Shown: piece by piece, positions 18,051 through 25,648 of the stretch | How positions within the stretch are numbered: the stretch's first letter is position 1 | Layout of the letters: each line of letters starts with the position of its first letter | Assembly: GCA_030696695.1 (NCBI GenBank) | Contig: JAUYRP010000021.1 | Span: forward strand, 371,529 to 435,528 | DNA length: 64,000 nucleotides | DNA from: Methylophilus sp. | GTDB taxonomy: Bacteria; Pseudomonadota; Gammaproteobacteria; Burkholderiales; Methylophilaceae | Direction of reading: 5' to 3' | Notes under the pieces: generated by a model | The model's database searches: none | What the model saw: the letters and a program-made list of their open reading frames with translations, nothing else | What the model was told of the DNA's origin: nothing | Translations under genes and position numbers: made by a program

Positions 18051-20096
18051 TTAAAGGCACGTTCTCACGTACGGGGTCTCGCTCGTCATCAATATGTGTT
18101 TTTTCTGGATATAGCGTAAGCATAGTCTTAACATATCTAGCACCACTATCCACAGCACCACCACAAAAAACAAAGTCAGGTAGGCATCTAAGTGTTGGTT
18201 AAATATAAGTTGCGGAGCTACACTGGCTTTATCTGGCGGCATTACACCGCTGGCGAGTTTTGCACTCAAATCATTTGCAGCGGCAAAAAAACCAATACGT
18301 ACATCTTCAGAAAATATTTTTTGGTATGAGGCAGTAGTGGTGATTGTCACCAGCCAAGCCAAAGGTAAGCCTGTAATCCATGCATATTTCAGTTTGCCAG
18401 ATTTCACTAAAATGCCAGTGGCTACGGATAACGCTATGGCTGCCAACATTTGGTTGGCAATGCCAAAGAGTGGCCAAAGAATATTGACGCCACCATTCGG
18501 GTCAATCACGCCTATATATAAGAAATAACCCCAACCTGCAACGACAATACTGCTAGTCAGGATAACTGAGGGCGTATAAGAAGTCTCGCCGAGTTTTTTG
18601 TTAAAGTTGCCCAACATATCTTGCAACATAAAGCGTCCGACACGCGTACCAGCATCCAAAGTAGTCAGAATAAAGATGGCTTCGAACATGATGGCAAAGT
18701 GGTACCACAGGGCCAGCATATGCTTGCCAAAGGCATTGCCAAAAATACTGGCCATGCCCACTGCCAAGCTAGGTGCGCCACCAGTGCGCGCAAACAAGGT
18801 GCTCTCGCCCATGTCTTTGGCCAGCTGTTCCATTTGTTCTACCGTTACGGCAAAGCCCCAACTGTTGATTTTGGCAACGGCATCAATGGCTTCTTTACCT
18901 ACCACCCCAGCTGGGCTGTTAATGGCAAAAAATACACCCGGCTCCAGAACCGTAGCGGCAATCATAGCCATAATGGCGACAAAGCTTTCTAACAGCATGC
19001 CGCCGTAGCCAATCATGCGGATATCACGCTCGTTACTTAATAACTTAGGGGTTGTGCCAGAGGCAATCAGGGCATGAAAGCCTGAAATTGCACCACAGGC
19101 AATGGTGATGAATACAAATGGAAACAGCTTGCCACCAAAGATTGGTCCTGTACCATCGGTAAATTGTGTGACTGCTGGCATATGAATGTCTGGCCTTAAT
19201 ATAACAATCGCTACCGCTAGCAATAGTACAGTGCCTAATTTCATAAAGGTGGAGAGGTAATCACGCGGCGCCAGCAATAGCCAAACCGGAAGCACCGCTG
19301 CGGCAAATCCATAGAGAATAATGGCATAGGCTAAGGGCAAGCCATCATGATCAAACCATACCCTTAATGTGGCGTTGTGATCGACCCAACCACCAGCCAG
19401 TACAGAAAATAACAACAGTGCAACGCCAATAGCGGAGGCTTCCAACACGCGCCCAGGGCGTATATTGCGCATATAAACGCCCACAATCATCGCAATCGGA
19501 ATCGTGGCAGCAACCGTAGATGTAGCCCAAGGGCTGTGCTTCATGGCATTGACTACCACCAAGCCTAACACCGCAATCAAAATAATCATGATGATAAAGG
19601 TACCAATGAGCGCCGCCGTTCCACCTATGACGCCAATTTCGTCGCGTGCCATTTGCCCTAAGCTACGACCATTTCGACGCATGGAGAAAAATAGCGTGAC
19701 CATGTCTTGTACGGCACCACCAATCACGGCCCCCACCAAAATCCATAACGTGCCCGGTAGATAACCAAATTGAGCAGCCAAAGTAGGTCCAACCAACGGG
19801 CCAGGTCCGGCAATGGCGGCAAAATGGTGGCCAAATACTATCCACTTATTGGTGGGGATAAAATCACGACCATTGTCTAAACGCTCGGCTGGCGTCGCGC
19901 GCGTTTCATCAATGACCAACACTTTGGTGGCTATCCATGCAGCATAAAAGCGGTACGCGATTGCATAGATACACAAGGCCGCTGTAATGAGCCATAGCGC
20001 GTTAATACTCTCACCTCGATGCAGTGCAATCACGCTTACTGCGTAAGCACCTAACACTGCAAGTAAACCCCATATTATTTTTTTAGTGATGGTCAT
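18051..20096 (-). CDS. cstA: Carbon starvation protein A, pyruvate/peptide transporter
   Basis: A large inner-membrane protein with about 16-18 hydrophobic segments. The N-terminal CstA domain has NKWIVFGHHFAAIAGPGPLVGP and GYLPGTLWILVGAVIGGAVQD, and the C-terminal half has TTLDAGTRVGRFMLQDM and LWPLFGIANQMLAAIAL. CstA imports pyruvate and possibly peptides when carbon is scarce. I place the start at the ATG at 20096 (681 residues). A GTG at 20141 would add 15 hydrophobic residues, and neither has a strong ribosome site. ybdD and a DUF2805 gene follow. Confidence 0.93.
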   Translation of the reverse strand: MTITKKIIWGLLAVLGAYAVSVIALHRGESINALWLITAALCIYAIAYRFYAAWIATKVLVIDETRATPAERLDNGRDFIPTNKWIVFGHHFAAIAGPGPLVGPTLAAQFGYLPGTLWILVGAVIGGAVQDMVTLFFSMRRNGRSLGQMARDEIGVIGGTAALIGTFIIMIILIAVLGLVVVNAMKHSPWATSTVAATIPIAMIVGVYMRNIRPGRVLEASAIGVALLLFSVLAGGWVDHNATLRVWFDHDGLPLAYAIILYGFAAAVLPVWLLLAPRDYLSTFMKLGTVLLLAVAIVILRPDIHMPAVTQFTDGTGPIFGGKLFPFVFITIACGAISGFHALIASGTTPKLLSNERDIRMIGYGGMLLESFVAIMAMIAATVLEPGVFFAINSPAGVVGKEAIDAVAKINSWGFAVTVEQMEQLAKDMGESTLFARTGGAPSLAVGMASIFGNAFGKHMLALWYHFAIMFEAIFILTTLDAGTRVGRFMLQDMLGNFNKKLGETSYTPSVILTSSIVVAGWGYFLYIGVIDPNGGVNILWPLFGIANQMLAAIALSVATGILVKSGKLKYAWITGLPLAWLVTITTTASYQKIFSEDVRIGFFAAANDLSAKLASGVMPPDKASVAPQLIFNQHLDAYLTLFFVVVLWIVVLDMLRLCLRYIQKKHILMTSETPYVRTCL

Positions 20097-20203
20097 GATG
20101 AATAAAACAATGGAAGACAAAAGCAGAGTATAAATCAGCACTTATGAAAGATGAATGCGTATTGTTGCGTCTTGCATGAATAACAAGTATCAGGCAATAA
20201 AAA

Positions 20204-20223
20204 GCGAGTACTTTCGCACTCGC
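20204..20223 (-). terminator. Intrinsic terminator of the FecA-like receptor gene
   Basis: GCGAGT and ACTCGC form a stem around an 8-nt loop, followed on the minus strand by a run of five T. It separates the receptor gene (ends 20275) from cstA downstream. Confidence 0.82.
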
Positions 20224-20232
20224 CTAGGGTCA

Positions 20233-20250
20233 CACTATCCGAGGATAGTG
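20233..20250. repeat. Perfect palindrome in the receptor 3' region
   Basis: CACTATCC-GA-GGATAGTG, 8-bp arms around a 2-bp centre, lies between the receptor stop and the terminator. In RNA it would form a second hairpin just before the terminator (mRNA end protection). As DNA it could be a protein site. Confidence 0.6.
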
Positions 20251-20274
20251 ATCATGAAAACTTATGTTTAGAGA

Positions 20275-22509
20275 TTAGAAATCGTAGCGGATACCTGCAA
20301 TCACTTGGCGGCCACGACCGACTGCCATACCGTCCACACGGCTTGCCAAATACTCTCTATCAGCTAAGTTATAGCCGCTTAAGAAGTAACTGGCTTTTGA
20401 GCCAACAGGTCTAAAGTTAGCCGACATATTCAGCAATGTATACGCTGGGATATCACCCGCTAAACCAGACAATGCCGCATCAACTGGGTCTAGCACGCGC
20501 GCAAAAGTATCCACTTCTTGACGGCTCACATAATCGACACCTACACGCACATCAAAACCCACTGGATGTTGATAACCTAAACTGACTGACGCAATATGAC
20601 GCGGCGCATAAGGCAAACGGTCACCGTCAACAATGCCGTCTCTTGCGACCTCTCCGTCTTTTGTAAATTCAGCCTTAAAGACGTTAGTGTAGGTACCTTG
20701 CAAGTAAATATTGTGTGGTGTGTCATAAATCGTACCAAAATCAACACGCCCCGCAAACTCTACACCCGTCTGTTCAGATTCCCCGCCGTTCACAAAACTA
20801 CCATTACCGCCATTAATGACGACATCCTTCACTTTGGTATGGAACAAGGTTGATTCAAAGTTCACTCCTTTGAAGTAGCTCGAGCGCACACCAATTTCCC
20901 AGTTGATACTTGTCTCTGGGTCGGTATTATCAATAGCAAATCCATCTAAATCGCGGTCTGGTCGAGGTGGTGCGAAGCCTTTGTGCACGCCAGCAAATAC
21001 TGTCGTGTTTGCGATACCATTCCAAGCCATACCAAAACCTGGCAGTACCTCACTGATTCGATTAGTACTAGTAGAGAAACCGGCATTGCCACCCGCTTGT
21101 AACACCGTAGTGTTGATTTTCAAGTCTTCATAACGCACACCAGGTGTAAATGACCAATCACCAGCATAAAACGTATTTTGTGCATAGTAAGATCTTGCAT
21201 CGACATCAATTCGGATATCCTCGCGGAAATCAGCTACAGTACTAGTAATTCCTGGCTGCTCAGCATTTGCTTTTAAAAATGATAAACTTTGTGCACGTGC
21301 ATCACTGCCACGGAATTGACGACGTTTGATATCTTCTTGGTGGTATCTTAAGCCCACCACCGCATCGCTTTGAATACCAAATAGATTATGTTGGAAATCT
21401 AGTCGTGGTTCAAAGCCATAGTATTGATAACTACGTGGGCGATGGCGACCACCACATTGTTCAGCATTCGCTTCTGTTGCTGCATTTAAACCAGCCGGGC
21501 AACGTTCTAGCACTGTTACCCCTGTTGAATTACCTTCATCTCCTGGATCACCTTCATATCCGCCAGGGGAATCTGTTTGGCGGAAAGAGCTACGATAGGT
21601 GTCTGAATAATATGCTTGTGTTGATAATTTTGTCGCATTATCAAATTGGAAAATGTGTTGTAATTGAAGCGTTTTACGCTCTTGTTTAAAGTGATCATTT
21701 TTACCAGAAGGCGCTTGAAACTTATCACGGTCATAGTCTGTTTCACCTAATCCAGTTTCTGAGATATTCGAATCTTCTTCGTAATAACCTACTTTAGCAA
21801 TCAAGGTTTGACGATCTGTTAAATTGAGTTGGCCTTTGATTGTAAATTCTTGTACATCAAATTTGTGGTTATCGCGAATGCCATCACCTTTGTTCTGCAA
21901 TGCATCAATCATAATGCCACCTTGCTCGCCTCCGTAACCCACGTTAGCATGCAAACCCGTGAAATCGTTATTGCCGGCTGTTGCTTGTACGCTACCTGCT
22001 AGACCATTTTTAGGCACAGGCTTGGTCACAAAGTTAATCATGCCGCCGATGGTTTGTGGACCATACAAAATTTGGCCAGAACCTTTAACCACTTCAATAC
22101 GGTTCACACGTTGTAATGGTGTTGAATAGTGAGCAGAAGGATCGCCATAGGGTGCTAAGAATAATGGCATGCCATCTTCTAGTAACAATGTACGTGAAGT
22201 ACGGCGTGGATCTAAACCACGAATACCGATGTTAGGAGACAACACAAATGCATCTTCACCGACGATATTAATGCCAGGTACATTATTTAATGCTTCTCTT
22301 ACGGAGAAAGGGCGACGTTCAATTAACGCTTCTTCATCTACCACGTTAAATGAGCCAGGTACGCTCTCTAAACGGTCAGGTAAAATACCTGTGACACTGA
22401 TTTTATCTAGCTCTAAATTGCTCTCTTCAGAAAAAGCAATGGTTGGAATTGCGACGTTGGCAAGTAACACTGCCGCTACGATGGTCTTTAATTTTGGAAA
22501 TGCATGCAT
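20275..22509 (-). CDS. TonB-dependent outer-membrane receptor, FecA-like
   Basis: An outer-membrane receptor of about 744 residues. It starts with a signal peptide (about 1-28, ending TIAFSEE). The TonB box region LDKISVTGI follows, then the plug domain with SFNVVDEEALIERRPF, NVPGINIVGED, GIRGLDPRRTS, GMPLFLAPYGDPSAHYS, EVVKGSGQILYGPQTIGGM, and finally a 22-strand barrel ending in IRYDF. The plug resembles the FecA ferric-citrate group, so the substrate is probably a ferric chelate, but no fecIR sigma/anti-sigma pair is next to it. The ATG at 22509 has AAGGAGT 8 nt upstream and is preferred to an in-frame TTG at 22515. Confidence 0.9.
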   Translation of the reverse strand: MHAFPKLKTIVAAVLLANVAIPTIAFSEESNLELDKISVTGILPDRLESVPGSFNVVDEEALIERRPFSVREALNNVPGINIVGEDAFVLSPNIGIRGLDPRRTSRTLLLEDGMPLFLAPYGDPSAHYSTPLQRVNRIEVVKGSGQILYGPQTIGGMINFVTKPVPKNGLAGSVQATAGNNDFTGLHANVGYGGEQGGIMIDALQNKGDGIRDNHKFDVQEFTIKGQLNLTDRQTLIAKVGYYEEDSNISETGLGETDYDRDKFQAPSGKNDHFKQERKTLQLQHIFQFDNATKLSTQAYYSDTYRSSFRQTDSPGGYEGDPGDEGNSTGVTVLERCPAGLNAATEANAEQCGGRHRPRSYQYYGFEPRLDFQHNLFGIQSDAVVGLRYHQEDIKRRQFRGSDARAQSLSFLKANAEQPGITSTVADFREDIRIDVDARSYYAQNTFYAGDWSFTPGVRYEDLKINTTVLQAGGNAGFSTSTNRISEVLPGFGMAWNGIANTTVFAGVHKGFAPPRPDRDLDGFAIDNTDPETSINWEIGVRSSYFKGVNFESTLFHTKVKDVVINGGNGSFVNGGESEQTGVEFAGRVDFGTIYDTPHNIYLQGTYTNVFKAEFTKDGEVARDGIVDGDRLPYAPRHIASVSLGYQHPVGFDVRVGVDYVSRQEVDTFARVLDPVDAALSGLAGDIPAYTLLNMSANFRPVGSKASYFLSGYNLADREYLASRVDGMAVGRGRQVIAGIRYDF

Positions 22510-22532
22510 ATGCAACTACTCCTTAAGTGGTT

Positions 22533-22584
22533 CTAGGAACCCCACTATTGAGGGGATAAATTTCCTTACAGGAAACATTCCTAG
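22533..22584 (-). promoter_or_regulatory. Compact three-way-junction mRNA leader before the receptor gene
   Basis: On the minus strand the 52 nt upstream of the ribosome site can form a closing stem CTAGGAA/TTCCTAG (22584-22578 with 22539-22533, 7 bp perfect). It encloses two further hairpins: TTTCC-TGTAA-GGAAA, and CCCC with GGGG around an 8-nt loop. All three stems are perfectly paired. The 3' side of the closing stem ends 8 nt before the AAGGAGT ribosome site. The layout resembles a small riboswitch or protein-binding leader but matches none that I know. Confidence 0.6.
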
Positions 22585-22703
22585 TTGCAAGTTATATACC
22601 GAGCAGATACAAAATCAGTAAGTATTTGATTGAAAATAAATTATTGTTTAACACACTAATTAATTTGCGCGCTATTGGTTCATATCAACCATTTTGATGA
22701 AGC

Positions 22704-22737
22704 ATAACAACCAATAGTTGGTTGATAACAACCAATA
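22704..22737. repeat. Direct and inverted repeats ATAACAACCAATA / CAACCAA-TTGGTTG
   Basis: ATAACAACCAATA occurs at 22704-22716 and again at 22725-22737, exactly 21 bp (two helical turns) apart. Between them, CAACCAA-TAG-TTGGTTG at 22708-22724 is a perfect inverted repeat. This is the look of a regulator binding region, placed about 200 bp upstream of the FecA-like receptor gene and directly before the decamer array. Confidence 0.6.
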
Positions 22738-22740
22738 ATT

Positions 22741-22810
22741 AACACTTTCTAACAATTATTAACAATTCCTAACAGTTTTTAACTTCGTTTAACATATGTA
22801 AACAAATTCA
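22741..22810. repeat. Array of seven phased 10-bp repeats (consensus TAACAnTTnT)
   Basis: AAC occurs at 22741, 22751, 22761, 22771, 22781, 22791 and 22801, exactly every 10 bp; six of the seven read AACA and one reads AACT. Five of the seven are preceded by TT or CT followed by the A run, and most are followed by a TT-rich second half. The consensus is YTAACANTTN. The period equals one helical turn, so the repeats face one side of the DNA. The array lies between the FecA-like receptor gene and the broken nasT gene. Cooperative binding of a regulator or intrinsic curvature are both possible. Confidence 0.75.
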
Positions 22811-22943
22811 TCCTAAACAACTCAATACTGTTACGTAATCTACTTGGCCACTAGTTGTTTTGTCAGATAAATTGGAGGTTCAAACCTTGTAATTACCTTA
22901 TGTTTGTAGATTCAGATTTGGTGCATGAATATGAATTCTATTT

Positions 22944-22967
22944 GGTGCATACGCACCGCGATTGTGC
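22944..22967. promoter_or_regulatory. NtrC-like enhancer sites upstream of nasT
   Basis: GCACCGCGATTGTGC at 22953-22967 matches the NtrC enhancer consensus GCACC-N4-TGGTGC at all but one fixed position. It overlaps the palindrome GGTGC-ATAC-GCACC at 22944-22957, and another GGTGCAT half-site lies at about 22920. The distance to the sigma-54 promoter at 23056 is about 100 bp, usual for an NtrC enhancer. Confidence 0.6.
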
Positions 22968-23055
22968 AGGTTGCAAAATAATTAGCGCGCAATCATACCT
23001 CCCATATTTGAATAAATATTGTTTACAATCAATATGTTAAAAAAATTAATTTTAT

Positions 23056-23071
23056 TGGCACAACCTTTGCT
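23056..23071 (+). promoter_or_regulatory. Sigma-54 promoter match just before nasT
   Basis: TGGCACAACCTTTGCT is a near-perfect sigma-54 promoter (TGGCACG-N4-TTGCW). The predicted start of transcription, near 23082, falls a few bases after the best start codon of nasT (23073). The normal leader and ribosome site therefore seem to be missing, perhaps through a deletion that joined promoter and gene. This agrees with the gene being broken. Confidence 0.6.
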
Positions 23072-23072
23072 A

Positions 23073-23660
23073 ATGGTGACTCATGTTGAAGTATTGATTG
23101 TTAATAATGATTTATCTCGAAGCAAACCATTAAAGCAATCACTAATTGAAAATGGGTTTGATGCGATTGCCCATGTTGAAGACGATGTCAATTTACATGA
23201 TGTATGTTGTGGGATATCACCTGATATTGTCATTATTGATACAGAGTCACCAAACCGAGATACGTTATAAAACATTTGTGTAATTTCTCAACATAACCCA
23301 AGACCAGAGGTGATGTTTACACATGATGGTGACAAACTAAAGATTAAAGCCGCTACGCAAGCTGGTGTATCTGCTTACGTAGTGGGGACGATTCCGAGTG
23401 AAAGGTTAACACCAGTGATTGATGCAGCGATTGCCAGATTTAAAGAGACAAAACAGCTTAAAGAAGAGCTGAGCGTAGCCAATTTAAACTTAGAAGAGCG
23501 CGAATTGGTGGAGCGCGCAAAAGGCATTTTGATGCGTCAACGCAACTTGGATGACGATGAGGCATATGCCATGTTGTGTGAGATGGCGGTGAAGCGACAT
23601 ATGAAATTGGCAGACTTATCCAGCCAATTGATTGAAACCGCCAAAACCCTCACTGTATAG
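23073..23660 (+). pseudogene. nasT: nasT-like ANTAR response regulator, interrupted by one stop codon
   Basis: The first part (from ATG 23073) is a receiver-like domain with EVLIVNNDLSRSKPLKQSL and DIVIIDTESPNRDTL. An in-frame TAA at 23268-23270 follows. The same frame then continues without shift as NICVISQHNPRP, FTHDGDK, AGVSAYVVGTIPSERL and a complete ANTAR domain (ERELVERAKGILMRQRNLDDDEAY), ending at 23660. Relatives have Glu or a similar residue at the stop position, so a single G-to-T change (GAA to TAA) explains it. NasT normally acts with the nitrate sensor NasS, which is absent here. A shorter product from the ATG at 23313 would keep the ANTAR domain. Confidence 0.88.
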
Positions 23661-24084
23661 CCCTTGGCTGTATATTAATCATTGCATAACGGAATTAAAC
23701 AAGCAGGCTCAAAAGCTGAGCATGCCTGATAACGTAGCATAGCAAGCATTGTTGCAGTAAGCGCAACCAAATGTGCCTATCCATACCATCTTCTATAACT
23801 TTTAACACACCTTTGTTGCATTCACTTGGCGAATCAACGCAAAGCCAGAGGCGTGACCACAATTTAACGTCAACATGTTACATTGACGAGAAAAACAGCA
23901 AACTTATGCTTGCGCTGACTTTCCTCACAGAGACCTTGCGTCTTTAACGATGCAAACACTTTGATGACTTACCAAGGGCGTTACACTTACTATAATCAAG
24001 AATAAAAAATGTCTAGAGATCAAACTGCTCAACACACAAGATTAAAGCAATGCCAAGCTCCTTTCCTTCTGCCGCATCGAGCTT
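23661..24084. other. Intergenic region upstream of the NIT-ANTAR regulator
   Basis: This stretch of 424 bp has no convincing gene. It holds a weak hairpin after nasT (GCTCA-TGAGC at 23707-23721, no T run), an imperfect 21-bp palindrome at 23868-23888 (CGTCAA...TTGACG), and a good -10 hexamer TATAAT at 23991-23996 without a clear -35. The last element may be part of the regulator's promoter. Confidence 0.5.
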
Positions 24085-25392
24085 ATGGATATTTTTTGTA
24101 TACCAGTTAAGAAAATGATGCAGTTAATTTCACCCGATCAAACCATCATTCTTTCTAAATCGCGTTATATCGCAGAGTTAGAAGAACTCTCCGTTTGTAC
24201 AAGCTTTGTTGAAACGCTGGGGTTAATCATTCACCAACTTCAGTCAGAACGTGGTGCAAGCTGTTTGTATTTGGCATCTCGCGGGCAACGTTTTGCCATT
24301 GAGCGCATGGACATTCTTGAGCAAAACCTTGAACTTGAGAAAAAATTCTCTGAGGCCCTAGAACGCCATTTAGCGCAAAACACGCTTGCTGATGCAAAAC
24401 AGCTGACCCTCATATCATGGATATTACTAGGCTTTGGTCAACTCAAATCGTTACGTGCACAGGTGACATTACTTAAAATTTCTTTTCCGGATTGCATACA
24501 GTCATTTAACCGCCTAATTGGTAGTTTGATTGCCTTAATTTTTGAAATCACGGACAACACGGGCAACAGTAAAATTTCCACCTATTTATTGGCCCTTTAC
24601 AATTTGGTTCAAGGCAAAGAATTTGCCGGACAAGAGCGCGCGACTGGATCTTATATTTTGGGCTCAGGCAAAATGCAATGGGAGCATCAACAAAAACTGC
24701 AAGAGCTGATAGCCCTGCAAGACCGTCACTTTGATTTATTTTGCCAATTTAGCAGCGCCGAAATTAACAATGACTGGCAAATCATTATGCAATCAGAGAC
24801 TTCCCAACGCCATCAAGATTTCCGCAACAAACTCATCGGCGCACTTGACGGGCAAACCTTGCAACGTAAAGAAGCTGATTGTTGGTTTGACATCAGCAGC
24901 AGTCGTTTGACTGAAATTTGGCACATACAGTGCCATTTAATCAAAGTGATGCACCACGCGCTGCAGGGCTTAATTGTACAAGCCAAAGATGATTTGCAAA
25001 CGACTCGCCAAAAATTAGAGCAATTGCAACAAAACACACATAAAAGCCCAGATTTGGATAGTGCCTTTTATAACTTAACGATTCCAGTTGAAAATGCTTA
25101 CAGCTTCTTAGGTCAAGCAAACACAAAAGCTTACCCAATTGAGTCTATGTTTGCCTTATTGCAACAACAATCGCAACACATTGCTGAAATGGAAAGCGAG
25201 CTCAGTGAAACCAAAAAAGCGCTGGTAGAGAGAAAGCAAATAGAACGTGCCAAAGGCTTATTGATGAGCACACAAAATATCTCAGAAGTAGAGGCATACA
25301 AATGGCTAAGAAGCACGGCAATGGCTCAGAATAGAAAAATTATTGATATCGCCGAAAACATTCTGCTGCAGTATAAGCATCAACCCAATTAG
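24085..25392 (+). CDS. nasR: Nitrate/nitrite-sensing NIT-ANTAR transcription antiterminator (NasR type)
   Basis: A one-component regulator of 435 residues. The N-terminal two thirds is a NIT domain, an all-helical nitrate/nitrite sensor. Its mark is the stretch LIIHQLQSERGASCLYLASR, followed by a second Arg-rich repeat with KEFAGQERATGSYI. The C-terminal 60 residues are an ANTAR RNA-binding domain (RKQIERAKGLLMSTQNI, then SEVEAYKWLRSTAM). In Klebsiella, NasR binds leader RNA in the presence of nitrate or nitrite and prevents termination ahead of the nitrate assimilation operon. Two fitting leaders lie downstream (25565-25686 and 29008-29137). An alternative start is the Met pair at 24115/24118. 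Confidence 0.92.
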   Translation: MDIFCIPVKKMMQLISPDQTIILSKSRYIAELEELSVCTSFVETLGLIIHQLQSERGASCLYLASRGQRFAIERMDILEQNLELEKKFSEALERHLAQNTLADAKQLTLISWILLGFGQLKSLRAQVTLLKISFPDCIQSFNRLIGSLIALIFEITDNTGNSKISTYLLALYNLVQGKEFAGQERATGSYILGSGKMQWEHQQKLQELIALQDRHFDLFCQFSSAEINNDWQIIMQSETSQRHQDFRNKLIGALDGQTLQRKEADCWFDISSSRLTEIWHIQCHLIKVMHHALQGLIVQAKDDLQTTRQKLEQLQQNTHKSPDLDSAFYNLTIPVENAYSFLGQANTKAYPIESMFALLQQQSQHIAEMESELSETKKALVERKQIERAKGLLMSTQNISEVEAYKWLRSTAMAQNRKIIDIAENILLQYKHQPN

Positions 25393-25410
25393 CTATTTTG
25401 TGAATTTAAT

Positions 25411-25424
25411 GGTGCAATCGCACC
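25411..25424. promoter_or_regulatory. NtrC-like palindrome upstream of the nitrite channel promoter
   Basis: GGTGC-AATC-GCACC is a perfect palindrome made of the GGTGC half-site found in NtrC enhancers. It is almost the same as GGTGC-ATAC-GCACC at 22944. It lies about 110 bp upstream of the sigma-54 promoter at 25520. Half-site orientation differs from the classical NtrC arrangement, so the call is tentative. Confidence 0.5.
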
Positions 25425-25519
25425 AATTTAGGTCATTTTTGTGTGCGGTTTTAGACCGAATATTGTAAAAATTGCTAACAATCCCCACAAAAACAGCGTA
25501 AGTCAAGGTTTTTAAGTGC

Positions 25520-25535
25520 TGGCATATATATTGCT
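25520..25535 (+). promoter_or_regulatory. Sigma-54 promoter of the nitrite channel operon
   Basis: TGGCATATATATTGCT has the GG and GC dinucleotides at the -24/-12 spacing of sigma-54 promoters. The surrounding TGCTGGCAT...TTGCT is shared with the promoter at 28974. The transcript would start near 25547, leaving a leader of about 190 nt before the start codon at 25737. Confidence 0.75.
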
Positions 25536-25564
25536 GGGTTAGAGCTGTAGTTGGATTTTTTGCA

Positions 25565-25648
25565 GGCATGCAGTGATGAATGGACTCAACGGCGATTCCG
25601 ATTCATAGCATGCCAACAAGATAAACTGACTTTTAGACAAAGGCGTCT
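25565..25648 (+). promoter_or_regulatory. ANTAR-target dual-hairpin leader (P1 and P2) of the nitrite channel gene
   Basis: Hairpin P1 (25565-25614) has outer stem GGCATGC/GCATGCC, then ATGAAT/ATTCAT, then GGACTC/GATTCC with one mismatch, closing the hexaloop AACGGC at 25588-25593. Hairpin P2 (25635-25648) is AGAC-AAAGGC-GTCT. Both loops have six bases with A first and G fourth, the feature ANTAR domains recognise. P2 includes the first 8 bases of the terminator 5' arm (25641-25648), so P2 and the terminator cannot form together. This is the known antitermination design of ANTAR regulators. Confidence 0.82.

Noticed and set aside
18598..19008. A 136-residue open frame opposite cstA
   Set aside because: Shadow of a highly hydrophobic coding sequence; no ribosome site or known motif.
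22533..22584. A cobalamin or purine riboswitch before the TonB receptor gene
   Set aside because: The element is far too short for a cobalamin riboswitch, and the junction and loop sequences lack the conserved purine-riboswitch bases.
22741..22810. The decamer array as a CRISPR array
   Set aside because: Repeats are 10 bp and contiguous, with no unique spacers of about 30 bp and no cas gene in the window.
22855..23040. A 61-residue plus-strand open frame upstream of nasT
   Set aside because: It overlaps the NtrC-like sites, has no ribosome site and no recognisable family; its reading looks random.
23268..23312. A frameshift as the cause of the split nasT gene
   Set aside because: Both halves are in the same reading frame; only one TAA codon separates them, so it is a nonsense change.
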